DNA from: Lachnospiraceae bacterium OF09-6
GTDB lineage: Bacteria; Bacillota; Clostridia; Lachnospirales; Lachnospiraceae
NCBI GenBank assembly: GCA_003435055.1
Contig: QUMM01000017.1
Location: 4,592-68,591, forward strand
Length of the DNA: 64,000 nt
Reading direction: 5' to 3'
The notes below the pieces were generated by a model that was given only the letters and a program-made list of their open reading frames with translations, had not been told where the DNA came from and ran no database searches. The position numbers and the translations under genes are program-made. Positions 8,601-16,905 of the stretch are shown here, piece by piece (position 1 is the first letter of the stretch; each line of letters opens with the position of its first letter).

Positions 8601-11200
8601 AGCAGCAGGATATCAAAAAGATCATTATATTTCAAAGAGGTTGCCACGATGGAGTTCATCGTATCCATCAGATCTGCTACAGACTGATCATAGGATTCAT
8701 AATCACCCTCTTGGATTCCTTCCGGTTTGACAATCTCACTTAAGGTATCCTTTGCTTTTGAGAATACGGTTGTTTTTCCACCAGTAGTAGCGGTAACAGT
8801 CAGTTCAATCTTCGACATGGACCGGATCGTCACAGACATATCGATCCAGACTTTTCCACCGTCTACATTCGTCTTCACGGACAAAGACTGGGTAAAGGAC
8901 AGCTTCGGCTGAACAGTCAGCATGTTCTTACCATCTTTTTTAATATTGGCAGTCGCAGAAATGCTGATGTTTGCCGTCACTTCACTGCCTGATACTTTCA
9001 GCTTCACCACCGGCCTGCCAGGTGTCAGAGTTGCCGTCATACCTGCCAGCGCATACGTGCCTTCCCCGTACAGGTCATCCAGCATATCCTGCGTCTCCGG
9101 CGCACTCATGACGGATACCAGCATCTGAGCTTTCAGTTCTTCATTTTCTTCTACCTGCCTGGAAAGTCTGGATGTCAGCACTTCCAGATCTTCCTCCGAC
9201 AGCTGCTGATCCATCTCCACATTGTCCGTAACGTGAACATCAAAGTCTGCCAGATAATCCTCCGGGCTGGCATATCCATAAGTCAGATGTATCCCATCTG
9301 CCGTATCTTCCACACTCAGGATCTGTGCAAACAGTACATATCCATCAAAAGCCCCTTCTGTATATGCATCGATATTTTTTTCATCTCTGCCAATCTCACC
9401 ATCATAGAAGGCTACTATATCACCTTCCTGATATGTGGTATCACTGTTTTTTACCAGAATTTCGCCAGGAATATACGCTGCCTCTTCCACTTCCCCGGCA
9501 TCTGCACCATCAGGATCTGCTACCGCCTGATTGCTTTCTGTCTCTGTTTCTGATCCCTCTTCTGCGACAGTTTCCAATTCTGTTTCTTCCATTTTCTCTG
9601 TCTCAGAAAATGCTTCTGTCTCTAAATCCGTCTCTTCTTCAGATGCTTCATCCACAGATACCACCGGCTGATATTCCATCACATCATCCCAGAGTACGTA
9701 GGTCATATCATCAGAAAAGCCGACTACTTCTACCTGCTTTTTATATACAGATACCACTGCCGTATCGGTATCATCTGAATAATCTGCAAAATGCACACCT
9801 CCAGATACAATAATGCTGAATGTTGCTCCCGGCTCAAATCCTGTCTCACCATCTTTTTCATAATAAGATCCAGAAATAGCAAACCCATCTTCAGTTTCTT
9901 TAATATCCAGCTCCGGATCCAGCGCACCTGAGCCAGCCTCCACACGGACATTCTTTTTCACTTCATCCAAAGTCATTTCTTCCTCTGTCCGAAGTGGAAT
10001 GGTTCCCTGCCAGTCAAAATCTGCCAGGTCCGCTGATGTTCCGTCTTTTTCTGTTTCCTGCGCCTCTTCTGATACAAAGAAAGCATACAGCGTCAGAGAC
10101 TCTTCCAGTGGCTCTGTATAGGAAAATGCCGTGGTACATTCCGGATCTGTACACCAGCCGCCAAATGTATACCCTTCCTTCTCAGTATAAATCTCATTGA
10201 TCGGTCTGGTTAACAGGTTTTCTCCTTTTGCGAAGATCTGTGGCTCCAGTTCACGGCCTCCCATGGTATCAAAGGTTACTTCGATTGCCTCCGCTGCATC
10301 CACAAATCTTGCATAAAGTGTAGTCTCTCCTTCTGCCACTGCAAACTGAGAGCAGTTTTCCGTAAACGCCTCATCTTTATACCAGCTTGTGAAAATAAAT
10401 CCATCTTTTTCCGGATTCTGTTCCGGGAAAGGAATGGTTTCCCCAGGCTTCGCCATTTTACTGTCATAGATTTGTCCGTCTGCTATAAAAGTCACCTGAT
10501 AAGATGACAGCACCAGTTCCTCCTGCTGACCAGATGCCAGTGTCATCTGATTTCCTTCTGGCATTTCAAGCTGAACCGACTGTCCAGATTCATTGATCAC
10601 AGAACATGTGGCTCTGACCGTTACCTCTTCTAATGCACCTGTCACGCGTATGATACCCAGTGCGCCATTGCCTTCCAGCAGGACACTTCCTTCTCCTTCC
10701 AGAAAGATTTCCGGAATCTTTGTCTCTGCATCCATACGCAGCGTCACACTCTGGTCCTTTGCAGTCTGAACATACAGCTGTTCCAGTTCTGTTCCATTTA
10801 GCCGCAGTTCACTGACCTGATCTGCTGTAAATCTTTTTGCTTTCACATCTGACAGATCCAGCTTATCTGTAGCAGACGCTGCAATTTCACCATAGTCCAG
10901 CCCAGACAATGTACACTCTTTTGCAGTAATCAGCAGATTCTTCGATTCATCCTGCGTCCGAAGCGCGTCTGCTTCCTGTTGTGTAGCAGCCGTCTCATAT
11001 TCCCCTCCCCATTCTTTTACACGATCAGGCAATATGATCTCTTCCGCTGTTGTCTCGGTCTCCCGTGTCGATCTATGATCCTGTGCTGCATGGCTTTCCG
11101 TCTGCAGTGACTGTGCCAGCCCGGTGCTCCCCATTGTACTGGCCAGCATGACCACTGCCATCAGCATAGCGATCCAACGTTGTCTTCGTTTTCTCTTCAT
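2630..11200 (-). CDS. Giant secreted multi-repeat surface protein (InlB B-repeats)
   Basis: This 2,856-residue protein has an N-terminal signal peptide (KRKRRQR, then a hydrophobic core, cleavage near SHA). About seven Listeria-Bacteroides/InlB B-repeats are recognisable by W-Y/T patterns such as FTSWYKD, YTFGGWCTD, LTFRGWYTS, YQFMGWYTN, YTFTGWYKN, YTFDGWTGTG and YEFAGWTGTG. Two lie near residues 265-375 and five near 1525-1870. Residues from about 2690 to the end are rich in Pro, Glu, Thr and Gln (repeated PETQT/APQTE units). No LPXTG motif and no C-terminal membrane segment are present, so anchoring is unexplained. The 8.6-kb frame is uninterrupted, unlike many neighbours. RBS is GGAGG, 7 bases before ATG. 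Adhesion to host or mucin is an inference from the repeat family. Confidence 0.85.
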   Translation of the reverse strand: MKRKRRQRWIAMLMAVVMLASTMGSTGLAQSLQTESHAAQDHRSTRETETTAEEIILPDRVKEWGGEYETAATQQEADALRTQDESKNLLITAKECTLSGLDYGEIAASATDKLDLSDVKAKRFTADQVSELRLNGTELEQLYVQTAKDQSVTLRMDAETKIPEIFLEGEGSVLLEGNGALGIIRVTGALEEVTVRATCSVINESGQSVQLEMPEGNQMTLASGQQEELVLSSYQVTFIADGQIYDSKMAKPGETIPFPEQNPEKDGFIFTSWYKDEAFTENCSQFAVAEGETTLYARFVDAAEAIEVTFDTMGGRELEPQIFAKGENLLTRPINEIYTEKEGYTFGGWCTDPECTTAFSYTEPLEESLTLYAFFVSEEAQETEKDGTSADLADFDWQGTIPLRTEEEMTLDEVKKNVRVEAGSGALDPELDIKETEDGFAISGSYYEKDGETGFEPGATFSIIVSGGVHFADYSDDTDTAVVSVYKKQVEVVGFSDDMTYVLWDDVMEYQPVVSVDEASEEETDLETEAFSETEKMEETELETVAEEGSETETESNQAVADPDGADAGEVEEAAYIPGEILVKNSDTTYQEGDIVAFYDGEIGRDEKNIDAYTEGAFDGYVLFAQILSVEDTADGIHLTYGYASPEDYLADFDVHVTDNVEMDQQLSEEDLEVLTSRLSRQVEENEELKAQMLVSVMSAPETQDMLDDLYGEGTYALAGMTATLTPGRPVVKLKVSGSEVTANISISATANIKKDGKNMLTVQPKLSFTQSLSVKTNVDGGKVWIDMSVTIRSMSKIELTVTATTGGKTTVFSKAKDTLSEIVKPEGIQEGDYESYDQSVADLMDTMNSIVATSLKYNDLFDILLLNLRFSFYGIITVGFEVHLVGQVGVLATFGVEIVARSGERIGFKYNFLKFKGSSYTEKLESSVTNNIYLIGKVGVRVGLRLTLSVTMCGIATAYITGSLYAYAELTGLFFNTTNLLSGANTNLGALKFEVGIDVVVSLGLKVRLIFKTIRKNWTVYTGRWPLWSTSVSSSMSYMDEEELAKLWEKSSANADHKTVFGFETIPMKTWNLMGGKCQKNNLLCAKSSGKGVKITLSVKNLMINGEAIPEGDARNALFTVGDSSKGQNPGFIYMDEKVAEEQLCEEAELDLEVTYENNSSSALVKKQTKTFHLKKKCALATTTQNVKIVLNDWCARNWGLSAADWDNKVVYETSFTSIHNLGRAYEPTATGTLNLGEIVAKVQSEYPEISQYTCEWMEPSPSQSGVIQYSVPQISSFCYMTPANGVVRYDVRPQTDAYDVTYYLYVRRFEGYEDSIRYHINLKGDDAEDTYTFQVAPSAYGKSLTFTKEAEHSYLLETRRTQFDGSRQPLMMSVNQEAAAKTGFTLTGREYQQDVYFDITIGKPILGIQLGEGVKGYQFTDEKLNGEDGIKPGSKVELQVELEEGYGGLEVTSENEDVTFQISDNKISFIMPNSDLSIVLRAYRLHSITYLYQYGGYGTYKKVYFAENEVTKKVEDPKIDGLTFRGWYTSADGSGKAYQFGEKLLTDVTLYADWTCDVTVHFTPAKGKAAYLTGAEDAPEEHLIFENDTQEYFAFTYSTLRPGEKLLNIQIPEYDGYQFMGWYTNDEFSGEPINLETYRLSGGMDLYARWAKMVAVNFDRNDGTDAPLYAETTGFVGYPITIIPDAPERQYYTFTGWYKNKAATVAFDVQNDTITGNTTLYAGWKATNYAITYDLAGGTEAAENPATYTTEDTITLTAPAREGYTFDGWTGTGLEEPTVEVMIEPGAGGDRSYTAVWSPIEYSIEYKRAFDNLNNPVSYNIESDEIILKQPTREKYEFAGWTGTGLDQPTMEVHIPKGSMGNRVYTATWISSDSVLNILERIQVLAQTHPYESELVAYLAGGGPAMDDPYKIIDPKVAQDAEDYLKKLIREDGTAGNYRPGEIGAYSDRIEIQIKSTKTDRRSDKQKQIYTFEVEAVYTDDAGERHPVTIANYQAQLQKMVAEKFIVPDIPKGTFGQKLNEITKGVTIGKGIALYTNMDLDYEQNASGTYSWKNADQIPFGRNNGTEENEYEVIFTPDSDCEEYFAPAETKASVLTQIGLYVTAAADSRVYRYNDTSTTGSAKLFYADEKGDATKKEFTDIEEFLSGGTWSFESAKAEPDKRVEYSGYTLDKSKNSNELYGEDAYVVVNATATSTATITQVQQRDVTISNVGTEKTSYSYGTLMGDIHLAGSVKYRGEEVQGTWKWNEKVLAEKPDVGASHTAYFIADEKYEDGFAVFTAEVTIPLSYQNVYVPEIPTVYYNGQTQKPAFPNADSDGYIVLENNGGQDAGTYDVKLRLEDTKNTVWMERRGNTENGLGQDDIIRKFNILKAVPQVTTGSVKAISYGQKLTSGDSKKETINNVSDIQTMYSAKDMLAGFKVTYPSVSETESGNGIWSWVTEKNANGDELLLEKSGSGEKKVAQPLAVGKHSIKVKYTPGNNQNNLDSYEIYVEVTVQKTTPYVVGEMGDTIMYQGGNHTIANAEIKADSVKAYNPYIENEVLDGSWVWGDSTYIPMQSGEKSVRFIPSDTNTYTSDASKNCKVTIRNTIEIHYSIIAKAPTIGTGKLEDRTGILKNWNPGNTTFTIELKGTYDSGVFKSATIKWKNEGGAQIEKKISALNTVTNGIKVEQPDKKSFKFSFTDAKLPNDLSITLDATGNTRARSKIQARIMEPETELSTETITESQTSSQDTESSEPESKTSDLAVPETTMTESPTTETPVPETQTPETQTPETKPSQTQVPETSAPETTAPQPETAAPQTEQPATETSAPQTEPPAPETAAPQAETSAPPQPVETQAAEIQSAESMEPVQNSGDS

Positions 11201-11242
11201 TTCCTTTCCTCCCGTTCACTCTCTCATGCATAGACAAAGTTA

Positions 11243-11258
11243 TTCTATACTTATAGAA
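11243..11258. promoter_or_regulatory. Palindrome upstream of the giant surface-protein gene
   Basis: TTCTATA-CT-TATAGAA is a perfect 7-bp dyad, 43 bases upstream of the surface-protein start. It overlaps the only plausible -10 region (TAGAAT on the minus strand), whose -35 is poor. It is an operator or alternative-sigma promoter candidate. Confidence 0.4.
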
Positions 11259-11306
11259 AGTCCCAAAAAGGAAAAACCTTTCATCTGATTGCTGATTTTT
11301 TAATAA

Positions 11307-11340
11307 AAAATCACTTACGGATTTCTCAGTAAGTGATTTC
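11307..11340 (-). terminator. Terminator of the sigma/PrsW operon
   Basis: Stem AAATCACTTAC/GTAAGTGATTT is followed on the minus strand by a T-rich tract. The hairpin overlaps the last codons and stop of the PrsW gene and insulates the surface-protein gene from read-through. Confidence 0.75.
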
Positions 11341-11953
11341 GTAATAAACGTATGATATATACAAGCATAATACAAATGACAGGAAACAGGTATCCGCATC
11401 TCTGCCATGTCCCTCCGGCTGTCACCAGCAGATTATAGATTCCATGAAAGACAATGCAAAATCCAAGAATGCCGATGGTTCCAATTACCCGAAGCCATAA
11501 CCTTTGAAATACAAAACCTATACCATATCCGGCAGCAATTCCACCACACAGATGCATGGCTCCGGCAGCAATTCCGCGAAGAAAGAGAAAGTAAAAATTC
11601 TGAGCACCATTTTCTGCAAGATAGCAGATATTTTCAAAAGTAGCAAATCCTATCGCTATGAACATTGCCACAGATAAGATTTCTTCCTGCTGCGGTTCAA
11701 AGATCAAAAGCCACAGCAAAAATGGCAGAAACTTCAGAATTTCTTCACAAACTGGCGTAATCTCCACCGATGTAACCAGTGCGTCAGCACCATAGATTGC
11801 CATAAAAAAACTGGTTACATAAGCGGCCAGGAGACAGCAGCACATCCCACAAAGAATAAATCCCAAATATTCTTTCTGTTTTCCCTTCACAAAAAGAAGC
11901 GCAAGCAGAAATGGCACACCAATACAGACCAGAATATTCTCCAGATAACTCAT
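11315..11953 (-). CDS. prsW: PrsW-family glutamic intramembrane protease
   Basis: This 212-residue polytopic membrane protein carries the PrsW motifs in order: PVCEEILK (EExxK type), FATFENICYL, GAMHLCGG and VFHGIYN, embedded in predicted membrane helices. In Bacillus subtilis PrsW performs site-1 cleavage of the anti-sigma factor RsiW and so releases SigW. Here the gene is last in an operon with an ECF sigma factor and a small membrane anti-sigma candidate, and its ATG overlaps the preceding stop (ATGA). This supports a role in activating the operon's own sigma factor; the role is inferred from context, and the family assignment rests on the motifs. Confidence 0.82.
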   Translation of the reverse strand: MSYLENILVCIGVPFLLALLFVKGKQKEYLGFILCGMCCCLLAAYVTSFFMAIYGADALVTSVEITPVCEEILKFLPFLLWLLIFEPQQEEILSVAMFIAIGFATFENICYLAENGAQNFYFLFLRGIAAGAMHLCGGIAAGYGIGFVFQRLWLRVIGTIGILGFCIVFHGIYNLLVTAGGTWQRCGYLFPVICIMLVYIIRLLRNHLLRNP

Positions 11954-12555
11954 TCACGTTCCTCCTTTTTCAGCCAGAAAAACAAACTACACATGGTTGC
12001 CATCAGAAGGAAGTCTACTGCAAAATAAAGGTTGAACTGTGTATAATCTCTTATATGTTCTGACACAATATAAAGGAGCAGCTGCCATACAATCAATCCA
12101 ATCATAGAATAACTGATTCCTCTCCTGTTCTCTTGCACATCAAGTACCGCGTGATAAAAGATCACACCGATTACCATAGCAAAAATAATGGAAAAAGGAT
12201 ACGATGGACCAAAAATCCGCTTTCCTATGACAACTGCCACCTCTGTTGCAGTTAATACACAGGCTACTATAGAATGCCGCTTCTGACATTTTCCCGTTAT
12301 CATCAGACACAGTGCCAACAAGAACAGATATGATGCCATCCAGGCAATCTCTGACACGTAGAAGACCTGCGGCACTTTTCCCATAATTACCAGATAAATC
12401 AGATAATATAAGGTCCCCATAGCAAAACAGGCATAACATCCGGACAGAATCCAGAATCTGCGATCCTGCTTACGTATTCCATGAATCAGAGAAAACAGAG
12501 CAAACAACAGAAACAGGCCAACCTGAATACCATTATCTATCACTTCAAAACTCAT
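11950..12555 (-). CDS. Polytopic membrane protein of unknown function in the sigma operon
   Basis: The protein has 201 residues, about six or seven hydrophobic segments and short basic loops, with a C-terminal basic/acidic tail (KKEERE). I do not recognise a family. It overlaps the genes on both sides by four bases (ATGA), so it is co-translated with the anti-sigma candidate and PrsW. A sensory or accessory role in the sigma-release pathway is possible from position only. Confidence 0.7.
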   Translation of the reverse strand: MSFEVIDNGIQVGLFLLFALFSLIHGIRKQDRRFWILSGCYACFAMGTLYYLIYLVIMGKVPQVFYVSEIAWMASYLFLLALCLMITGKCQKRHSIVACVLTATEVAVVIGKRIFGPSYPFSIIFAMVIGVIFYHAVLDVQENRRGISYSMIGLIVWQLLLYIVSEHIRDYTQFNLYFAVDFLLMATMCSLFFWLKKEERE

Positions 12556-12890
12556 AACTTTCGCTCCGCCTGATCTTTTCTGCGTTCTTTGATACGATAT
12601 AATAAAATCGTCGCAATACAGCCCAAAGCAAAGGAAAAAATTCCAACTACAATGTACCCCAGCTGAGCCTGACTGGCAATCAGGCTGGCTGCACCTGAAT
12701 TATGCGTTACAGATCCAGATACAGCATGTCCCATGATTCCTGGCATACCAATACCAAGTGCGATAATCAGCACCATACAGGCAGCTACACATCCAACTTC
12801 TATCCAACGCTGTTTTCTTTTTTGCTGCTCTTTCTGAATCTCTTCTGCCCTGCTAAAGATCAGATTCATTCGTTCTTCATTGGTGCGCAT
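12552..12890 (-). CDS. Small two-helix membrane protein, candidate anti-sigma factor
   Basis: This 112-residue protein has a cytoplasmic N-terminal segment of about 28 residues, a transmembrane helix (about residues 29-52), a short outer loop rich in Ser, Gly and Ala, and a second helix (about 78-97) ending in a basic tail. Its start overlaps the 3' end of the ECF sigma gene by 14 bases, the usual layout for sigma/anti-sigma pairs. No zinc-finger anti-sigma motif is visible, so the assignment comes from context. It would be the expected substrate of the PrsW protease in the same operon. Confidence 0.6.
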   Translation of the reverse strand: MRTNEERMNLIFSRAEEIQKEQQKRKQRWIEVGCVAACMVLIIALGIGMPGIMGHAVSGSVTHNSGAASLIASQAQLGYIVVGIFSFALGCIATILLYRIKERRKDQAERKL

Positions 12891-13430
12891 AGGTAAATCC
12901 CTCCCTTTCCAGAATTTTCTTTATACTTTTTTTCGCTCTGTGAGCAAGATTGGTAATCTGTGGTACACTTTTGCCCATAACCCTTCCTGCCTCTTCATAT
13001 TTCATCTCTTCAAAATACAGCAGGTACAGAACTTCCCGATACTCCTTTTTCACCTGTTCTAATGCCTGGAACAGCTGGCGGTTCTGTTCCTTCCTTAGCA
13101 GATCTGCATCCGCACTCATGACTCCGGACATCTCAAATCCTGTCTGATGCAGTTCCAGTAATGGAAATCTCTTTTTCTTATTATGACGCAGCGCCAGATT
13201 TCGCGATGTTTTATAAAGGTAGGCTTTAAAGCAATGGTCCTCTGTAACCGGTCGTTTTTTCGCAAACATCTGGCAAACGCCTCAATCATCAAATCCTCCG
13301 ACTCATGATAATCAGAAATATACCCACTGATATAACGAATCAGTGAATCTCCATATCGTTTCACCAATTGCTCCGCAGCTTCTTTTTCACCAAGAAAATA
13401 ACGCTCATATAACCGTTCATCTGTCAGCAT
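12877..13430 (-). CDS. ECF-type sigma-70 factor, frame broken once
   Basis: The first frame supplies sigma region 2 (LVKRYGDSLIRYISGYISDY, then ESEDLMIEAFAR). The second frame supplies the rest of region 2 and region 4 (AYLYKTSRNLALRH; EQVKKEYREVLYLLYFEE; helix-turn-helix YEEAGRVMGKSVPQITNLAH). They join if one base is added at about 13270 (AGA|ATG), giving 184 residues. I chose the ATG at 13430, which follows AGGAG by six bases, over an upstream in-frame ATG at 13487 inside the promoter. The break is like the other single-base losses in this window and is probably an assembly error, although a real inactivation would silence the operon. Confidence 0.8.
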
Positions 13431-13485
13431 TTTTTCTCCTGTCTTATCTTTTAAACTATTCTTCCCATATAAATAGGCTAGAATC

Positions 13486-13514
13486 ATTATAGCCTATGTT
13501 GTCTGTGAACTCAA
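13486..13514 (-). promoter_or_regulatory. Sigma-A-type promoter of the ECF sigma operon with overlapping dyad
   Basis: TTGAGT (13509-13514), 17-bp spacer, TATAAT (13486-13491). An 8-bp inverted repeat ATAGGCTA/TAGCCTAT at 13473-13497 spans the -10 box and may be an operator. Confidence 0.6.
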
Positions 13515-13536
13515 TCAAAACAAGGAAAAAATAGAA

Positions 13537-13565
13537 AAGGGCTAAGTCATACTGACTTAACCCTT
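13537..13565 (-). terminator. Terminator after rpmF
   Basis: AAGGGTTAAGTCA-GTA-TGACTTAGCCCTT is followed by a T-rich tract on the minus strand, 20 bases after the rpmF stop. Confidence 0.8.
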
Positions 13566-13584
13566 GATTCTATCTCTTTTCAAA

Positions 13585-13764
13585 TTAGTCCTGAGCAATG
13601 ATCTCTTTTTTGTTGTAAGTACCGCAGTTCTTGCATACTCTGTGAGACATCATCAGTTCGCCGCACTTGCTGCATTTTACAAGGTTTGGAGCTACCATCT
13701 TCCAGTTAGCTCTTCTCTTGTCTCTTCTACCTTTAGAAGATTTATTCTTTGGACAGATTGACAT
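13585..13764 (-). CDS. rpmF: 50S ribosomal protein L32
   Basis: This 59-residue protein begins MSICPKNKSSKGRRDKRRAN. It has a zinc-ribbon pair of cysteines (CSKCGE and CKNCGTY), which is the C+ form of L32. It lies four bases after yceD, the conserved bacterial pairing, and shares that gene's promoter. It is a component of the large ribosomal subunit. Confidence 0.95.
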   Translation of the reverse strand: MSICPKNKSSKGRRDKRRANWKMVAPNLVKCSKCGELMMSHRVCKNCGTYNKKEIIAQD

Positions 13765-13767
13765 GGT

Positions 13768-14295
13768 TTACACCTCCTTAAATTTGTTAAAGATTTCCTG
13801 GATCTGTGCCATCCTGGGATCCAAATCTGTAGGCTCACAATCGCAAGTCTTCAGATTCAAATTGGTCCCGCAGGTATTGCAGAGTCCTTTGCAGTTCTCC
13901 TTACATAATACCTTTGATGGCCAACTTACCAGTATCTCTGAACAGACAAGCTTATCCACATCCAGATTGTATCCTTCTATAAAATACTGTTCATCCAATG
14001 CCTGAACCCGTTCTTCTTCATCCAGCTTCATATCAACTTCTTTCTCGAAATCAAGCGGAATCCGCGTATCAACTTCTTCCAGACACCGGTCACAGGGAAT
14101 AGCCAGAACAACTTCTGAACTTCCCTTTATCTGTAAGTTCCGATCTCCTTTGTTCACAATCTCCAGAGATACCGGACTCTTACGAACGATAGGATAATCA
14201 CCAAACGTTCCATGGAACTGATCCATCTCCAGTTCAGCATTTACCTGCATCTTTTTTCCGTCGATTTTCAAAATATCATGTAAATCAACCTGCAT
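13768..14295 (-). CDS. yceD: YceD/DUF177 family protein upstream of L32
   Basis: This 175-residue protein of the DUF177 family contains the cysteine pattern CDRCLEE and CKGLC..CG near the middle and C-terminus. The family is linked to 23S rRNA and L32 function in bacteria and plants, and its gene precedes rpmF in most genomes, as here. RBS GGAGG is five bases before the ATG. Confidence 0.9.
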   Translation of the reverse strand: MQVDLHDILKIDGKKMQVNAELEMDQFHGTFGDYPIVRKSPVSLEIVNKGDRNLQIKGSSEVVLAIPCDRCLEEVDTRIPLDFEKEVDMKLDEEERVQALDEQYFIEGYNLDVDKLVCSEILVSWPSKVLCKENCKGLCNTCGTNLNLKTCDCEPTDLDPRMAQIQEIFNKFKEV

Positions 14296-14325
14296 AATGC
14301 CCTCCTATCCTATCCATACCTGAAT

Positions 14326-14354
14326 ATTATAACTATCAGTCTTTCATTTGTCAA
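14326..14354 (-). promoter_or_regulatory. Consensus promoter of yceD-rpmF
   Basis: TTGACA (14349-14354), 17-bp spacer, TATAAT (14326-14331): a perfect sigma-A consensus about 30 bases upstream of the yceD start. Confidence 0.85.
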
Positions 14355-14380
14355 TCACAAATTTACATAATTTGCAAAAT

Positions 14381-14406
14381 GAGCGTGGCAACAATCTGCC
14401 ACGCTC
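14381..14406 (-). terminator. Terminator of pta-ackA
   Basis: A 10-bp perfect stem GAGCGTGGCA/TGCCACGCTC with a 6-nt loop, followed by ATTTTGC on the minus strand, 18 bases past the ackA stop. Confidence 0.8.
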
Positions 14407-14424
14407 TAAATGTTCCAACTGATT

Positions 14425-15612
14425 TTATACTAAAGCTACTGTCTCGCGGCAGATTGCAAGTTCTTCGTTTGTAGGAATTACTGCAACTTTTACCTTAGAA
14501 TCAGCAGTAGAGATCACACAGTCATCTCCACGTTTTCCGTTTGCTTCTGCATCCAGAGAAATTCCAAGATATCCTAAGTAAGCCAGAACCTTTTCGCGTA
14601 CCAGAGGAGCATTCTCACCGATACCAGCTGTAAATGCGATTGCATCTACACCGTTCATAGCTGCTACATAAGATCCGATGTATTTTGCTACTCTGTAGCA
14701 GAATACTTCCAGTGCTGCTGCACAAAGCTTGTTGCCTGCTTCCATTCCGCTTTCCAGATCACGGAAGTCACTGGATACTTTGGAGATACCCTGTACACCA
14801 GACTTCTTGTTCAGTACGTTCATAACACCTGCGATATCCAGGTTTTCTTTCTTTGCGATAAATTCCATGATAGCTGGATCAATATCACCAGAACGTGTTC
14901 CCATTACCAGACCTTCCAGTGGAGTCAGACCCATAGAAGTATCTACGCATTTTCCATTCAGTACTGCACTGATGGATGCACCGTTACCAAGATGAGCAAC
15001 GATGATCTTGGAGTTGTCCAGATTCAGTCCCAGGAACTCTGCTGCATGCTTAGATACGAAGCTGTGAGATGTTCCGTGGAAACCATAACGACGTACTGCA
15101 TATTTTTCATAATATTCGTATGGAAGACCATACAGATATGCTTTTTCTGGCATGGTCTGATGGAAAGCAGTATCAAATACAGCTACCATCGGTACTCCTG
15201 GCATCAGTTCACGGCATGCATTGATACCGATCAGGTTTGCCGGGTTATGAAGAGGTGCAAGATCGTTGCATTCTTCGATTGCTTTTAATACTTCGTCATT
15301 GATGACTACGGAGCTTGCGAATTTTTCTCCGCCATGTACGACTCTGTGACCTACTGCATTTACTTCAGCAAGGCTCTTTACTGCACCTGTCTTTTCGTTT
15401 GTCAGTGCATTCAGTACCAGCTGGATTGCTTCTTTATGGGTAGGCATAGCAGCTTCTGTTACTTCTTTTTCTCCGCCTGCTTTCTGATAGGTAAGTCTTC
15501 CGTCGATACCGATTCTTTCACAAAGTCCTTTTGCAAGTACTGCTTCTGTATCGGAGTTGATCAGCTGATATTTCAGAGATGAACTTCCGCAGTTAATTAC
15601 TAATACGTTCAT
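14425..15612 (-). CDS. ackA: Acetate kinase
   Basis: This 395-residue enzyme converts acetyl phosphate and ADP to acetate and ATP. The ASKHA-fold motifs are present: NVLVINCGSSSLKYQL at the N-terminus, VFDTAFHQTMPE, RRYGFHGTSH, AHLGNGASI and FTAGIGENAP. It lies 26 bases downstream of pta in the standard acetogenic ATP-generating operon. The frame is intact. Confidence 0.97.
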   Translation of the reverse strand: MNVLVINCGSSSLKYQLINSDTEAVLAKGLCERIGIDGRLTYQKAGGEKEVTEAAMPTHKEAIQLVLNALTNEKTGAVKSLAEVNAVGHRVVHGGEKFASSVVINDEVLKAIEECNDLAPLHNPANLIGINACRELMPGVPMVAVFDTAFHQTMPEKAYLYGLPYEYYEKYAVRRYGFHGTSHSFVSKHAAEFLGLNLDNSKIIVAHLGNGASISAVLNGKCVDTSMGLTPLEGLVMGTRSGDIDPAIMEFIAKKENLDIAGVMNVLNKKSGVQGISKVSSDFRDLESGMEAGNKLCAAALEVFCYRVAKYIGSYVAAMNGVDAIAFTAGIGENAPLVREKVLAYLGYLGISLDAEANGKRGDDCVISTADSKVKVAVIPTNEELAICRETVALV

Positions 15613-15638
15613 TGAAATCTATCCTCCAAATTATTATA

Positions 15639-16633
<995 letters not shown>

Positions 16634-16744
16634 GATTCTTTGACTCCTTTCGTATGATATGTTCCTGATCTCTCAGGCGGCACTTTGATGCCATAACACT
16701 GCCATATTCTGACAGCAGACTGTATACAGTCTCTCATAAATCTC

Positions 16745-16773
16745 ATTATATTATTCACAAATTGATTTTTCAA
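16745..16773 (-). promoter_or_regulatory. Promoter of pta-ackA
   Basis: TTGAAA (16768-16773), 17-bp spacer, TATAAT (16745-16750), about 110 bases upstream of pta. Confidence 0.7.
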
Positions 16774-16859
16774 CCAGGAATCTGTGTTTCATGAATTTTT
16801 TTCCAAACACTTTATTTTTCTTTTCATATAAAGTCTTTCTGTCTTATAACTCCACACGA

Positions 16860-16890
16860 AAAAAGGCAGGAAATCAGAAGATTTCCCGCC
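16860..16890 (-). terminator. Terminator of fba
   Basis: Stem GGCGGGAAATC/GATTTCCTGCC (one G-T pair), TTCT loop, followed by six T residues on the minus strand. Confidence 0.85.
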
Positions 16891-16905
16891 TTTTGTTTCT
16901 TAGGA

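Noticed and set aside
2931..10200. Many 60-200-codon plus-strand frames opposite the giant surface-protein gene
   Set aside because: None has an RBS or recognisable domain; the opposite strand is one uninterrupted coding sequence.
13267..13271. Programmed frameshifting in the ECF sigma gene
   Set aside because: There is no slippery heptamer or downstream stimulatory structure, and the same type of one-base loss affects many unrelated genes.
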